From Flammeovirgaceae bacterium UBA2786 (GTDB lineage Bacteria > Bacteroidota > Bacteroidia > Cytophagales > Cyclobacteriaceae), in assembly GCA_002352225.1 (NCBI GenBank), contig DEIA01000047.1:12364-76363 (forward strand): DNA of 64,000 nt, written 5' to 3'. This document shows positions 9,498 through 17,734 of the stretch, piece after piece. Within the stretch, counting starts at the first letter, position 1, and each line of letters opens with the position of its first letter. The notes under the pieces are model-generated. The model ran no database searches. It saw only the letters and a program-made list of their open reading frames with translations, and was not told the origin of the DNA. The translations under genes were made by a program, and so were the position numbers.

Positions 9498-9605
9498 AAG
9501 TCAGCTTTTAAGAAGACTGAAAGATGGAGTATTTTTTACAATCCGGGTACTGGTGGTTAAACTTGTGGTTACATTTTGTGTCGAAGAGCAATACAACCTT
9601 GCACT

Positions 9606-9863
9606 ATGTTGAAGCCTGCTGAGATTTATAAGGGAATAGCGTTTGTACGAATAAGCCAATTACCGGCCGAACAAAAAGAGAAAATAAGAAATTCAATCAA
9701 GCACGATCAGATTATCAAGATTCTGATTGGCAATACATTGGCCGATGATTGTGTGCAGTATCACCATTACAAATTGTGGTTTACAGAAACCTTTGCCCCT
9801 CCGGTTATTAGCTCCACTTCAACAAAAACCACACGTACTCCTTCTCTTACTAAAACTAACTAA
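9606..9863 (+). CDS. Small conserved-looking hypothetical protein
   Basis: 85 aa from the ATG at 9606 (MLKPAEIYKGIAFVRISQLP); an upstream in-frame ATG at 9576 gives a less natural N-terminus. Soluble and mixed alpha/beta in character, it contains a run of charged residues (QKEKIRNSIKHDQIIKIL) and ends in a Ser/Thr/Pro-rich tail. Codon use resembles its neighbours, which supports a real gene. Its stop overlaps the stop of the convergent VOC gene by 4 bp. No family recognised. Confidence 0.55.
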   Translation: MLKPAEIYKGIAFVRISQLPAEQKEKIRNSIKHDQIIKILIGNTLADDCVQYHHYKLWFTETFAPPVISSTSTKTTRTPSLTKTN

Positions 9864-10249
9864 CCCCAAAATCCGGTAGGTACAATTTCCAGTACGTGGC
9901 CGGCAGGATCGTTGAAATAGAATGATTCCTTACCGTTGGGCCACGCTACACTGTCGGTTATCTCAATTCCCTTTTGTTGCAGCTCATTCTTGTGGGCTAC
10001 ATATTCAGATGCTTCTACTTCAAAAGCAAAATGATACTTGCCACTTCCATAATGTGAAGGCGGACTAATTTTTGTGCGCGAGTTTTGCGGGTTAAAGCAA
10101 AGCAGAACACTGCTTCCGGCTCGGAAGAAAATATGCTGGTCCTCCACTTCGCCAATTATTGGCAGGCCAAGCCGGTTATGGTAAAAGCTCCGCGCTTCTT
10201 CCAGGTTAGTAAAATAGAGGCAGGTCTCTTTAATCTGGGTTATGTTCAT
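9860..10249 (-). CDS. VOC (glyoxalase/bleomycin-resistance-like) protein
   Basis: 129 aa, a single vicinal-oxygen-chelate domain with two beta-alpha-beta-beta-beta modules. Module 1 is ITQIKETCLYFTNLEEARSF with FYHNRLGLPIIGE; module 2 runs YHFAFEVEASEY to FYFNDPAGHVLEIV. The His in YHFAFEV and Glu in HVLEIV are at the usual metal-ligand positions. It could be a glyoxalase-type lyase, a dioxygenase or an antibiotic-binding protein; length and context do not discriminate. Monocistronic, read towards the small gene at 9606. Confidence 0.82.
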   Translation of the reverse strand: MNITQIKETCLYFTNLEEARSFYHNRLGLPIIGEVEDQHIFFRAGSSVLLCFNPQNSRTKISPPSHYGSGKYHFAFEVEASEYVAHKNELQQKGIEITDSVAWPNGKESFYFNDPAGHVLEIVPTGFWG

Positions 10250-10594
10250 GGGGTTTTGGGTTAAAAGGCAGGATTTTTAGGCTCTATACAGTTGAAAATC
10301 TGACTATTATAAAATGGCAAAAAAAATAGTTCCGCAAGCTGTCCGAAATAGTTGTCCACAAAGAACTGATTAATGACAAAAGGCATAACATATTGTATTT
10401 CAGATGTTTAACCGGTAACATTACGGTCATGTGGACAAGTGTACTATTTTGTGGAATACTATTTTGCCCAAATTTTGGTCATTTCTAAGTACTTGAATTA
10501 TACCTAATTACTTACCAATCTTTCGCATACCTTACATGGGCTAATTTTGGAAATCATTAACAAACTGAATACTCAAAATTTCCGTTTTTGCATC
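10250..10594. other. 345-bp intergenic region with repeats
   Basis: Divergent spacer between the VOC gene and the TlpA-like gene, with no convincing ORF. It holds TTGTCCACA (10352-10360) and its exact reverse complement TGTGGACAA (10430-10438), and a direct repeat TACTATTTTG at 10442-10451 and 10457-10466 (15-bp period). A good -7 promoter box lies at 10542-10549. The repeats look like protein-binding sites, unidentified. Confidence 0.5.
10520..10549 (+). promoter_or_regulatory. Promoter of the thioredoxin-like pair
   Basis: TAATTTTG at 10542-10549 is a full match to the Bacteroidota -7 element TAnnTTTG, with a TTTC about 18 bp upstream as a degenerate -33. Predicted start of transcription near 10556 leaves a leader of about 39 nt before the ATG at 10595. 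This argues against the in-frame ATG at 10547, which lies inside the promoter. Confidence 0.5.
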
Positions 10595-11077
10595 ATGAAT
10601 AAATCAACCCGGTTTATCCTCTTTCTGGTTTTGCTTTCAACGGCAGTTCAGGCTCAAACCATTAGCCAAATAAAGCTAAAAGAGCTGCAGAAAGTGCTAA
10701 CCACCAAAACCGACCGCATACAGGTAATTAACTTTTGGGCCACCTGGTGTGCACCGTGTGTAAAAGAAATTCCCTTGTTCGAAAAACTGAAACAAGATAA
10801 TGGGGGTGTTGATATTACTTTGGTGAGTATGGATTTTGATCTTGATCCCGATCCCGCCAAGGTAGAGCGTTTTGTAACACGCAAAAACCTAAAAAACAAA
10901 GTGGTGATTTTAGCCGAGACCGACCCCAACTCGTGGATTGATAAGATCGACAAAAACTGGAGTGGTGCGTTGCCCGCCACACTTATAATCAACACGCAAA
11001 CGGGCAAACGCAAGCTGGTTCAAAAAGAATTACATGAGGGCGACCTTGAAAAACTTATAGCTGAAGTAAATAACTAA
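10595..11077 (+). CDS. Periplasmic TlpA-like thioredoxin
   Basis: 160 aa from the ATG at 10595. Signal peptide MNKSTRFILFLVLLSTAVQA is followed by a thioredoxin fold with active site WCAPC (Trp51-Cys52-Ala-Pro-Cys55) in NFWATWCAPCVKEIP and the cis-Pro region ALPATLII. TlpA-type proteins reduce or exchange disulfides in the periplasm, often for cytochrome c maturation. A longer form from 10547 would bury the signal peptide and start inside the promoter. The gene lies 14 bp before a second redoxin gene and forms an operon with it. Confidence 0.9.
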   Translation: MNKSTRFILFLVLLSTAVQAQTISQIKLKELQKVLTTKTDRIQVINFWATWCAPCVKEIPLFEKLKQDNGGVDITLVSMDFDLDPDPAKVERFVTRKNLKNKVVILAETDPNSWIDKIDKNWSGALPATLIINTQTGKRKLVQKELHEGDLEKLIAEVNN

Positions 11078-11091
11078 ACCTGTTTAATGAT

Positions 11092-11688
11092 ATGAAAAAA
11101 TTAGTTGTTGTTGTGTGTGCACTGATTGCTATGGCCGCAAGCCCGGTGAAAGAAGGATTAGAAGTAGGCGATACCGCCATTGATTTTAAATTGAAAAATG
11201 TAGATGGTAAAACTGTTTCGTTGGCCGATTATAAAGATGCAAAAGGATACATTGTAATTTTTGATTGCAATACGTGCCCCTATTCTAAAGCTTATAACCA
11301 GCGTATTATGGATTTGAATGCCAAGTATGCCGCAAAAGGTATTCCTGTTGTTGCTATTAATGCCAACGATCCTGCAGCCTCATCGGGCGATTCGTTTGAA
11401 GAAATGGTTCGCATTGCTAAACAAAAAAAATATATGTTCCCGTATTTGGTTGATGAAACACAGGAAATAGCCAAGGCATACGGAGCAACCAACACACCAC
11501 ATGTGTTTGTTCTTTCAAAAAATCTAAAGGTAACATACATCGGGGCGATTGATGATAACTCGCGCAAAGCAGATGCCGTAACCAAACGATATGTAGAAGA
11601 CGCGGCCGATGCATTGCTTGAGGGCAAAGCGGCTCCCACGCCTAAAACCAAAGCTATTGGCTGCGGTATTAAGTGGAAAAGCGCTTAA
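11092..11688 (+). CDS. Secreted AhpC/TSA-type redoxin
   Basis: 198 aa. Short signal peptide (MKKLVVVVCALIAMAA), then a peroxiredoxin/thioredoxin-like domain: AIDFKLKNVDGKTVSL, then FDCNTCPYSKAYNQ with Cys59 and Cys62 in a CxxC arrangement preceded by Asp, and cis-Pro in TNTPHVFVLS. This CNTCP variant is common in Bacteroidota redoxins annotated as thioredoxin family or TlpA-like. Either thiol peroxidase or disulfide reductase activity is plausible. Second gene of the operon, ended by a clear terminator. Confidence 0.88.
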   Translation: MKKLVVVVCALIAMAASPVKEGLEVGDTAIDFKLKNVDGKTVSLADYKDAKGYIVIFDCNTCPYSKAYNQRIMDLNAKYAAKGIPVVAINANDPAASSGDSFEEMVRIAKQKKYMFPYLVDETQEIAKAYGATNTPHVFVLSKNLKVTYIGAIDDNSRKADAVTKRYVEDAADALLEGKAAPTPKTKAIGCGIKWKSA

Positions 11689-11718
11689 CGTATAAAGACT
11701 TAGGTTAATTTTGAATAC

Positions 11719-11746
11719 AAGGCGCTTTTAACAAGGCGCCTTTTTT
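11719..11746 (+). terminator. Rho-independent terminator
   Basis: AAGGCGC (11719-11725) pairs with GCGCCTT (11736-11742) across a 10-nt loop, followed by a T run. It ends the two-gene redoxin operon and separates it from the small gene starting 11 bp later. Confidence 0.85.
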
Positions 11747-11756
11747 ATATTCCGCC

Positions 11757-12011
11757 ATGGCATTCATTTACGATATTGTATTTAACAAAATGACCAATCG
11801 GCACGAAATGGATTTTGTGAACCAGCAATACGATTACCTGATGAGTATCCGGTTTGTGGATACAACCCATGCCTATGAGTTAAATGTAAGCCAGGAAAAA
11901 GCAAATGAGATAAGCCGGTATTGGAGCGGCCGCGATTTTGAAATGGAGTATTGGCTTAATCTTGCCAACGAAGAATTACCCAGGCGGGATAAAGAAGTAA
12001 ATCAAAATTAA
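11757..12011 (+). CDS. Small hypothetical protein
   Basis: 84 aa, acidic and soluble (pattern VNQQYDYLMSIRFVDTTHAY ... EYWLNLANEELPRRD). It starts at an ATG 11 bp after a terminator hairpin and ends 1 bp before the stop of the convergent S9 peptidase gene. Amino-acid composition and lack of low-complexity sequence suggest a real protein. No domain recognised. Confidence 0.6.
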   Translation: MAFIYDIVFNKMTNRHEMDFVNQQYDYLMSIRFVDTTHAYELNVSQEKANEISRYWSGRDFEMEYWLNLANEELPRRDKEVNQN

Positions 12012-12012
12012 A

Positions 12013-14064
12013 TTACTTCTTATCAACCAGAGGAATTTCAATTTTTTCGCTCCACACATATTTCCCAAACCATTGCCAGTTGTGCCAGGTGGCGGCCAGT
12101 CGTTCTTTTGGTTTGTTAATTCCATGGCCAAAGCCCTTATATACAATTAACTCTGCGGGTACGTTTTTATCGCGCAAGCCTTGTAACAATTCATAGGCAT
12201 TGGCTATGGGCACGCGCTTATCAAACTCTCCATGTTGAATAAGGGTTGGCGTTTTGGCTTTGTTAATATTTGTCATGGGCGATGTCTTTTTATATATCGC
12301 TTCATCATTCCATGGGGTTGCTTTTAGATATTGCCGCGTAAACGGATGTATATCGGTGTTTACATAGTATGTTATCCAGTTGCTAATGCCCGCGCCTACC
12401 GATATCGCTTTAAATGCATCGGTGTTGGTGGTAAGAAATGCCGAGATGTATCCGCCCTGGCTCCAGCCCATGCTCCCCATTTTGGTTTTATCTATCAATC
12501 CCTTTTTATCAAGGTATTCTACACCACTCATTACATCCCACATATCGCCTACGCCCAGGTTCTTTACATTTAAAGATCGAAACGCTTCGCCATACCCGGC
12601 CGAGCCCCGGTAGTTGGGCCGCAACACCAAACAACCCTTATCCAGCCATTGCAAAATGGGATACACATAGCCGGGTACGGGTGTCGGTGTATCAATGCCC
12701 GTTGGGCCACCATGAATCACCACCATTAAAGGATATTTTTTTGATGGATCATAATCCGCTGGTTTATGCAACACCCCTTCTATGGTAGCACCATCTTTGC
12801 TTTTCCAACTAACCACTTCACTTTGCGCTACTTTCCAATTTTTTATTTGGTTGGTAAGTTTTGTAATCTGTACAGGTTGTGGGTTGTTTACAGTTGAAAT
12901 AAACAATTCATTTAGTTGATTTCCATTGCGTCCCACAAAGGCAACGCTATTACCATCGTTTGAAAACGAATAGCTAAAAATTTGGTCAGGCACCAATAGT
13001 AACATCTGGTGGTTTCCGGTAGCCGGATCAATTTTGTATAGAGGGCGCTTCGTTCTATTCCAAACACAAGAGTAGATTCCGGTTTTTGTCCAGGTAAATC
13101 CACCTAGGTCTTCATCCAGATTTTTTGCCAGTTGCCGTATGGCTCGTGTGGTTACATCTATTGAAAAGAGTTGTGTGTTGGCATAATAATTTGAGGTAGT
13201 ATCGGCTCCGTTAGAGGTAAACAAAATCTGCCTGGAATCTGGCGACCAATCTTCTAACGCATCGTTGCTTGTATTGCTTACAAGGGGTGTAATTTTATTA
13301 TCCGCAAGGGTTATCAGTGAAATGTCTGACTTCATAAATGAATTGATGAGCGTGTTGGGTTGATGACCAAATGCTACCTTGGTTCCATCGGGCGAAATAA
13401 CAAAACTGGTTACGGTAAAGTTACCCTCGGCTAAAAGCTGTGCTTTTGGCCATTGAATACATCCGGCCTTTACTTTTAACGAGTCTACGGTTTCGTAGCA
13501 AGGTAATTCAGAAGGATCGGCCAGTTCTGGTTTTATTTCTATTTGCCATAAATGCGAACGCGTAAACTCTTTATCATCTGCTTCAAATGCTCCGTATCGC
13601 TTTTCGCGATCTTTCTTCGTTTTGCTTTCCTTTTCAGGTTTTACAAAAACAATTTGCCCGCCTGCCGGATGCCACTCATAAAAAGAAACGCCTTCTTCTT
13701 CGCGTGTTACAGCACGAGGCTCTCCGCCATCAATCCGCATCAGATACACCTGGTTTTTATTTCCTCTGTCCGACAAAAATGAAATCCACTTACCATCAGG
13801 AGAAAACCGGGGCGCCATACTATTGCCACGCGGGTTGTTGGTAAGTTGAAATGGTTCTGACCCCTGTCGCCACAACCATATCTCGGTATCAAAACGATTC
13901 TCCACCCAATCTGTCGCTTGTATTGTGTATGCAACCGATTTACCATTGGGTGATACGGTAACACCTGTTATATTTCGTAAAGAGATTACTTCTTCGAAGG
14001 TGGGTACGTGCTGGGAAAAAGCAAAATGCGAAACCAGCAGTAGCAGTAAAAGGCCACTTCTCAT
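12013..14064 (-). CDS. Secreted S9-family serine peptidase
   Basis: 683 aa, signal peptide MRSGLLLLLLVSHFAFSQ. An N-terminal beta-propeller of WD40-like TolB repeats (about 20-420, with repeats of the S-PDGKWISFLSDR type) is followed by an alpha/beta-hydrolase domain (about 430-670). Catalytic Ser sits in GWSQGGY, Asp in GEFDKRVP and His in GFGHGINKP, so the triad is complete. Exported dipeptidyl- or acylaminoacyl-peptidase cutting short peptides, probably in the periplasm. Monocistronic, divergent from a small lipoprotein gene. Confidence 0.92.
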   Translation of the reverse strand: MRSGLLLLLLVSHFAFSQHVPTFEEVISLRNITGVTVSPNGKSVAYTIQATDWVENRFDTEIWLWRQGSEPFQLTNNPRGNSMAPRFSPDGKWISFLSDRGNKNQVYLMRIDGGEPRAVTREEEGVSFYEWHPAGGQIVFVKPEKESKTKKDREKRYGAFEADDKEFTRSHLWQIEIKPELADPSELPCYETVDSLKVKAGCIQWPKAQLLAEGNFTVTSFVISPDGTKVAFGHQPNTLINSFMKSDISLITLADNKITPLVSNTSNDALEDWSPDSRQILFTSNGADTTSNYYANTQLFSIDVTTRAIRQLAKNLDEDLGGFTWTKTGIYSCVWNRTKRPLYKIDPATGNHQMLLLVPDQIFSYSFSNDGNSVAFVGRNGNQLNELFISTVNNPQPVQITKLTNQIKNWKVAQSEVVSWKSKDGATIEGVLHKPADYDPSKKYPLMVVIHGGPTGIDTPTPVPGYVYPILQWLDKGCLVLRPNYRGSAGYGEAFRSLNVKNLGVGDMWDVMSGVEYLDKKGLIDKTKMGSMGWSQGGYISAFLTTNTDAFKAISVGAGISNWITYYVNTDIHPFTRQYLKATPWNDEAIYKKTSPMTNINKAKTPTLIQHGEFDKRVPIANAYELLQGLRDKNVPAELIVYKGFGHGINKPKERLAATWHNWQWFGKYVWSEKIEIPLVDKK

Positions 14065-14194
14065 AATTTAGGTGTGTTTGGTTCGGGAAGAAAAGAAGAA
14101 TCTCTGACAAATCTGATTTTTTTACACCGATGGAAGATCTCCGTTACAACCCAACCTATCGATTTAGTGTCTAACTTGCATACCTGAAATGATT

Positions 14195-14569
14195 ATGAAA
14201 AAGCCCTTTTTGTTTATTGTATTACTAGCAGCGCTGTTTACTGCTTGTAATGATGGTGAACCACGCATATCCTGCCCGGATGGAGTAAGGGCCACTCTTC
14301 GCAACCTTACCGGGCTGGATGGTTGTGGGTTTGTGTTTGAACTACAAGATGGAACACGGTTGGAGCCTCAGCGATTAATGTATTGTGGAACGCCTCCTCT
14401 TCCCAAGGAAGTAACCGAAGACCCGCTTTATAATTTTGAATGGGTAGATGGCAAACAAGTAGTTATCGCATATAAAGAGGTACCGGAAACGGGCAGTTTC
14501 TGTATGGTTGGCCCCATTGTAAAAATCACCTGCCTGCAAGAAATACCATTTAATGATGAAACTTTATGA
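14195..14569 (+). CDS. Small lipoprotein of unknown function
   Basis: 124 aa from ATG 14195 (a second in-frame ATG lies at 14189). MKKPFLFIVLLAALFTAC is a lipoprotein signal with lipobox FTAC. The mature part is Cys-rich (SCPDGV, GLDGCGFVF, MYCGTPP, SFCMVG, ITCLQ), suggesting disulfides in the periplasm. It contains a GCGFVFELQDG stretch that recurs in small Bacteroidota lipoproteins. Its stop shares ATGA with the next gene. Function unknown. Confidence 0.75.
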   Translation: MKKPFLFIVLLAALFTACNDGEPRISCPDGVRATLRNLTGLDGCGFVFELQDGTRLEPQRLMYCGTPPLPKEVTEDPLYNFEWVDGKQVVIAYKEVPETGSFCMVGPIVKITCLQEIPFNDETL

Positions 14570-14886
14570 GAGCGCTGGGGTTAATCTTGATTGTGTTTCT
14601 GTTCGGTAATATGACTTGCGAAGAAGCTGGCATTGATGCCCCGGCTTGTGTAAAAACATTAATCAAAACTGACCCTCAACCGCTTGAGGTATGGCGTTAC
14701 CGGTTTGAAAATCAGACCGTGTATTACGTGCTGAACGATTGTTGTGATCAATTCAATTCTGTATACGATACCAATTGTACGCTAATCTGCCATCCCTCTG
14801 GCGGCATTACCGGTGGTGGAGATGGCAATTGTCCTGAGTTTCACAATACCGTAAAAGATGGTGTCCTGGTTTGGAAGAAGGATTAA
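14566..14886 (+). CDS. Small secreted Cys-rich protein (DUF6970-like)
   Basis: 106 aa, with hydrophobic leader MRALGLILIVFLFGNMTC, which may be a lipobox. The mature part contains YDTNCTLICHPSGGITGGGD and a VWKKD end, a pattern I associate with Bacteroidota DUF6970-type proteins (recollection, not checked). At least seven Cys suggest extracytoplasmic disulfides. It overlaps the preceding lipoprotein gene by 4 bp (ATGA), so the two are coexpressed. Function unknown. Confidence 0.7.
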   Translation: MRALGLILIVFLFGNMTCEEAGIDAPACVKTLIKTDPQPLEVWRYRFENQTVYYVLNDCCDQFNSVYDTNCTLICHPSGGITGGGDGNCPEFHNTVKDGVLVWKKD

Positions 14887-14916
14887 GTTATCTGTTTTTT
14901 AGATTCCTTCTTAACT

Positions 14917-16215
14917 TTATTTCTTTGCAAACATATAATCCACTGTTACATTCAGCATCGCTTTCACTCCGGTAACAAATGCCTGCTCATCAATCATAAA
15001 ATCAGGGGTATGATGTGAAGGAACTTTTGTCGGGTCTGTGTCTGGCGGCATAGCCCCAAGAAAAAAGAAAAAGCCCGGAATTTCCTTCTGATAAAATGCA
15101 AAATCCTCTGCACCGGTAATGGCATTTACCTCATATGTATTTGCTACACCCGCTGCTTTCTGTAAACTCGGAATCATTTTTTGTGTACGCGCAGGATCAT
15201 TATACGTTACCGGTGTTCCTCTGCGAATGGTTACTTCCGCTTTTGCTCCGGCACTTTCTGCTATTTTAGTGGCGGTAAGTTTTATCTTTTCATGAATCTT
15301 ATCCTGCATACCGGTATCCAATGTGCGAATGGTTCCGGCAAAGAATGCCTCTTCTGGAATGATGTTTTCGCGAATACCTGCATTAATACGACCCACTGTA
15401 ATAACCGCAGCTTCTTTGGTTAGCTCTGTCTGCCGGCTGATAATAGTTTGCAACCCGTTAATTATTTGTGCCGATACAACAATGGGATCAATGCTCATCC
15501 AGGGTGTGGAACCGTGCGCCTGTTTCCCCAATACTCTTACCGAGTAATTATCCGATGCGGCCATCATGCCACCGGGTTTATAGGTAAGTTTCCCCAATGG
15601 GGTAACCGAGCTAATGTGCAATCCAAAGATTGTTTCCACTTTTGGGTTCTGTAATACACCTTCTTTCACCATCATAGATGCTCCGCCTTCTTCGCCCACA
15701 GGCGCGCCTTCTTCTGCCGGTTGAAATATAAATTTGATTGTCCCTTTCAGGTCAGCTTTGTTCTTTACTAATATTTCGGTCACACCCATCAATATCGCTA
15801 CATGACTGTCATGCCCGCAAGCATGCATCACTCCGGTTTCCTGTCCATTAAACGTTGCTTTTACTTTAGATGCAAATGGTAAACTGTTGCGTTCCGTAAC
15901 CGGCAGCGCATCCATATCAGCCCGCAGGGCAATTACCGGACCTGGCTTACCTGTTTCAAGTAGCGCTACAACACCGGTGTGTGCTACGCCTGTTTGTACT
16001 TTCAATCCTAATTTCTTCAGGTGTTCGGCTATGTAAATTGCTGTCTGTGTTTCGCGATTAGAAAGTTCCGGGTTTTGATGCAAATGCCTGCGCCATTCTA
16101 CTACACGGGGTTCTATTTCCCGGGCTTGCTGATCGAGTTTGATTTGCAGTTTAGGATTTACCTGAGCAATGGTTTGTGTGACCAGCAGGCATAGAACGAA
16201 TGAACAGAGTTTCAT
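14917..16215 (-). CDS. Secreted M20-family amidohydrolase
   Basis: 432 aa, signal peptide MKLCSFVLCLLVTQTIAQ. Zinc-dependent amidohydrolase/carboxypeptidase of the M20D (hippurate hydrolase/IAA-amino-acid hydrolase) group. Metal site pieces visible: GVMHACGHDSHVA, PAEEGAPVGEEGG, ITGAEDFAFYQ and SHHTPDF. Dimerisation domain about 210-330. It probably releases amino acids from N-acyl conjugates or small peptides in the periplasm. It lies 82 bp downstream of a close paralogue. Confidence 0.92.
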   Translation of the reverse strand: MKLCSFVLCLLVTQTIAQVNPKLQIKLDQQAREIEPRVVEWRRHLHQNPELSNRETQTAIYIAEHLKKLGLKVQTGVAHTGVVALLETGKPGPVIALRADMDALPVTERNSLPFASKVKATFNGQETGVMHACGHDSHVAILMGVTEILVKNKADLKGTIKFIFQPAEEGAPVGEEGGASMMVKEGVLQNPKVETIFGLHISSVTPLGKLTYKPGGMMAASDNYSVRVLGKQAHGSTPWMSIDPIVVSAQIINGLQTIISRQTELTKEAAVITVGRINAGIRENIIPEEAFFAGTIRTLDTGMQDKIHEKIKLTATKIAESAGAKAEVTIRRGTPVTYNDPARTQKMIPSLQKAAGVANTYEVNAITGAEDFAFYQKEIPGFFFFLGAMPPDTDPTKVPSHHTPDFMIDEQAFVTGVKAMLNVTVDYMFAKK

Positions 16216-16297
16216 GGTTAAGGTTATTTATGAGAATGTGATAATTACATTGCCTGAACAATTTCTGGTGAACCATATTTAAAACAACTTGCGGCTT

Positions 16298-17611
16298 TCA
16301 TTTTTTCCAGGCTTCTGAATAATCCAACGTTAAATTCACCAGTGCTTTAACGCCCGTAATCATGGCCGCTTCATCAATCATAAAATCGGCTGTGTGGTGT
16401 GTGGGCTGAGCCTGAAGATTCATATGAGCCGGATACCCACCTAAAAAGAAAAAGAAGCCAGGCACTTTGCGCTGATAGAATGAAAAATCTTCGGCCATGG
16501 TAACGGGCTGTGTTACCACCACATTTCTTTCACCGGCACTTCGAATTAAAGTTGGTACCATTTTGCTGGTTAGTTCTGCGTGATTGATTGTAGCCGGATA
16601 CATAACCAGAATATTTACTTCGGCCGATGCGCCCGAGCTTTCTGCAATTTTCTGAGCCGTTATTTTTATTTTTTCATGCACCTTCTTTTGCATATCGTCA
16701 TCAAACGTGCGAATGGTTCCTTCCAACGTTGCTGTTTCAGGAATAATGTTTCTGCGTACACCGGCATGCATGCTGCCAATAGTAACTACTGCTCCGGCTT
16801 TTGTTAACTCGGTTTGCCGGCTTACAATAGTCTGCAAGCCCTGAATAATTTGCGCAGCCACCACAATAGGATCAACACTATCCCATGGAGTGGCCCCGTG
16901 TGCGCCCTTGCCTTTCACTTTTATATCCACACCATCTACCGAAGCCATTAAGCCACCACTGCGATATGCTATTTGCCCGGAGGGAAGCAGCGATTGAATG
17001 TGTAAACCGAAAATGGCATCGACTTTCGGATTCTCCAGCACTCCTTCTTTTACCATTAGTTCTGCGCCTGCAGGCCATTCATCAGTCGGGGCACCTTCTT
17101 CTGCCGGTTGAAATATAAATTTCACAGTGCCTTTTAATTCGGCTTTGTTCTTGATCAGAATTTCAGCTGCAATTAGTAACATAGCCATGTGTGCATCGTG
17201 GCCACACGCATGCATTACTCCGGTTTGTTGTCCCGCAAAATCAGCTATTACTTTTGATGCAAAGGGTAATCCGTTCCGCTCAGTAACAGGCAGTGCATCT
17301 ATATCGGCACGCAAGGCTACTACCGGGCCGGGTTTACCGCCTTTCAGCAACGCAACTACCCCGGTTTTGGCAACAGGATATTGAACTTCTAATCCAAGTG
17401 ATTTTAAATGCTCAGCAATTTTTGCACTGGTTTTAAATTCGCGATTAGATAGTTCAGGGTTTTGATGAAAATACCTGCGTAACTCTATTAACCTGGGCTC
17501 AAGTGCTTTTGCCTCGGCATCGGTTTTAGCTTGTAGTTTGGGGTTTACCTGGGCAGTAGACAGGATAAAGCACATCAGGCATGAAATAGCTAACACAATT
17601 TTTTTCATCAT
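16298..17611 (-). CDS. Secreted M20-family amidohydrolase, paralogue
   Basis: 437 aa from the ATG at 17611 (MMKKIVLAISCLMCFILSTA, signal peptide). The open frame extends upstream to 17689 without a plausible leader. Same M20D architecture as the downstream gene: GVMHACGHDAHMA, PAEEGAPTDEWPAG, MAEDFSFYQ, THHTADF. The two proteins share most motifs and the opening AQVNPKLQ, so this is a tandem duplication. The insert after PAEEGAP differs between copies (DEWPAGAEL against GEEGGASM), which may alter substrate range. Divergent from an M1 peptidase. Confidence 0.92.
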   Translation of the reverse strand: MMKKIVLAISCLMCFILSTAQVNPKLQAKTDAEAKALEPRLIELRRYFHQNPELSNREFKTSAKIAEHLKSLGLEVQYPVAKTGVVALLKGGKPGPVVALRADIDALPVTERNGLPFASKVIADFAGQQTGVMHACGHDAHMAMLLIAAEILIKNKAELKGTVKFIFQPAEEGAPTDEWPAGAELMVKEGVLENPKVDAIFGLHIQSLLPSGQIAYRSGGLMASVDGVDIKVKGKGAHGATPWDSVDPIVVAAQIIQGLQTIVSRQTELTKAGAVVTIGSMHAGVRRNIIPETATLEGTIRTFDDDMQKKVHEKIKITAQKIAESSGASAEVNILVMYPATINHAELTSKMVPTLIRSAGERNVVVTQPVTMAEDFSFYQRKVPGFFFFLGGYPAHMNLQAQPTHHTADFMIDEAAMITGVKALVNLTLDYSEAWKK

Positions 17612-17734
17612 AGTAAAAATGAAATGAGAATTAACCAAAGGTATTGAATTCATCTGCCTATTAGTAATCTTCTTTTGCAAGGCCTGCAATTATTCTCTAA
17701 GTTGCTTGTCTAATTCTGTTTAACACTTCTTGAT

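Noticed and set aside
10250..10594. Possible replication origin from the inverted DnaA-box-like 9-mers
   Set aside because: Only two boxes, each one base off consensus, no AT-rich unwinding element or dnaA/dnaN/gidA neighbours. Kept only as a low-interest repeat.
12331..12788. Several plus-strand open frames across the S9 peptidase gene
   Set aside because: They are mirror frames of a clearly coding gene with intact catalytic motifs on the minus strand. The same applies to similar frames across susC, mfd, M20 and beta-oxidation genes.
17612..17689. Longer N-terminus of the second M20 protein
   Set aside because: It would put 26 polar residues before a clean signal peptide starting at 17611.
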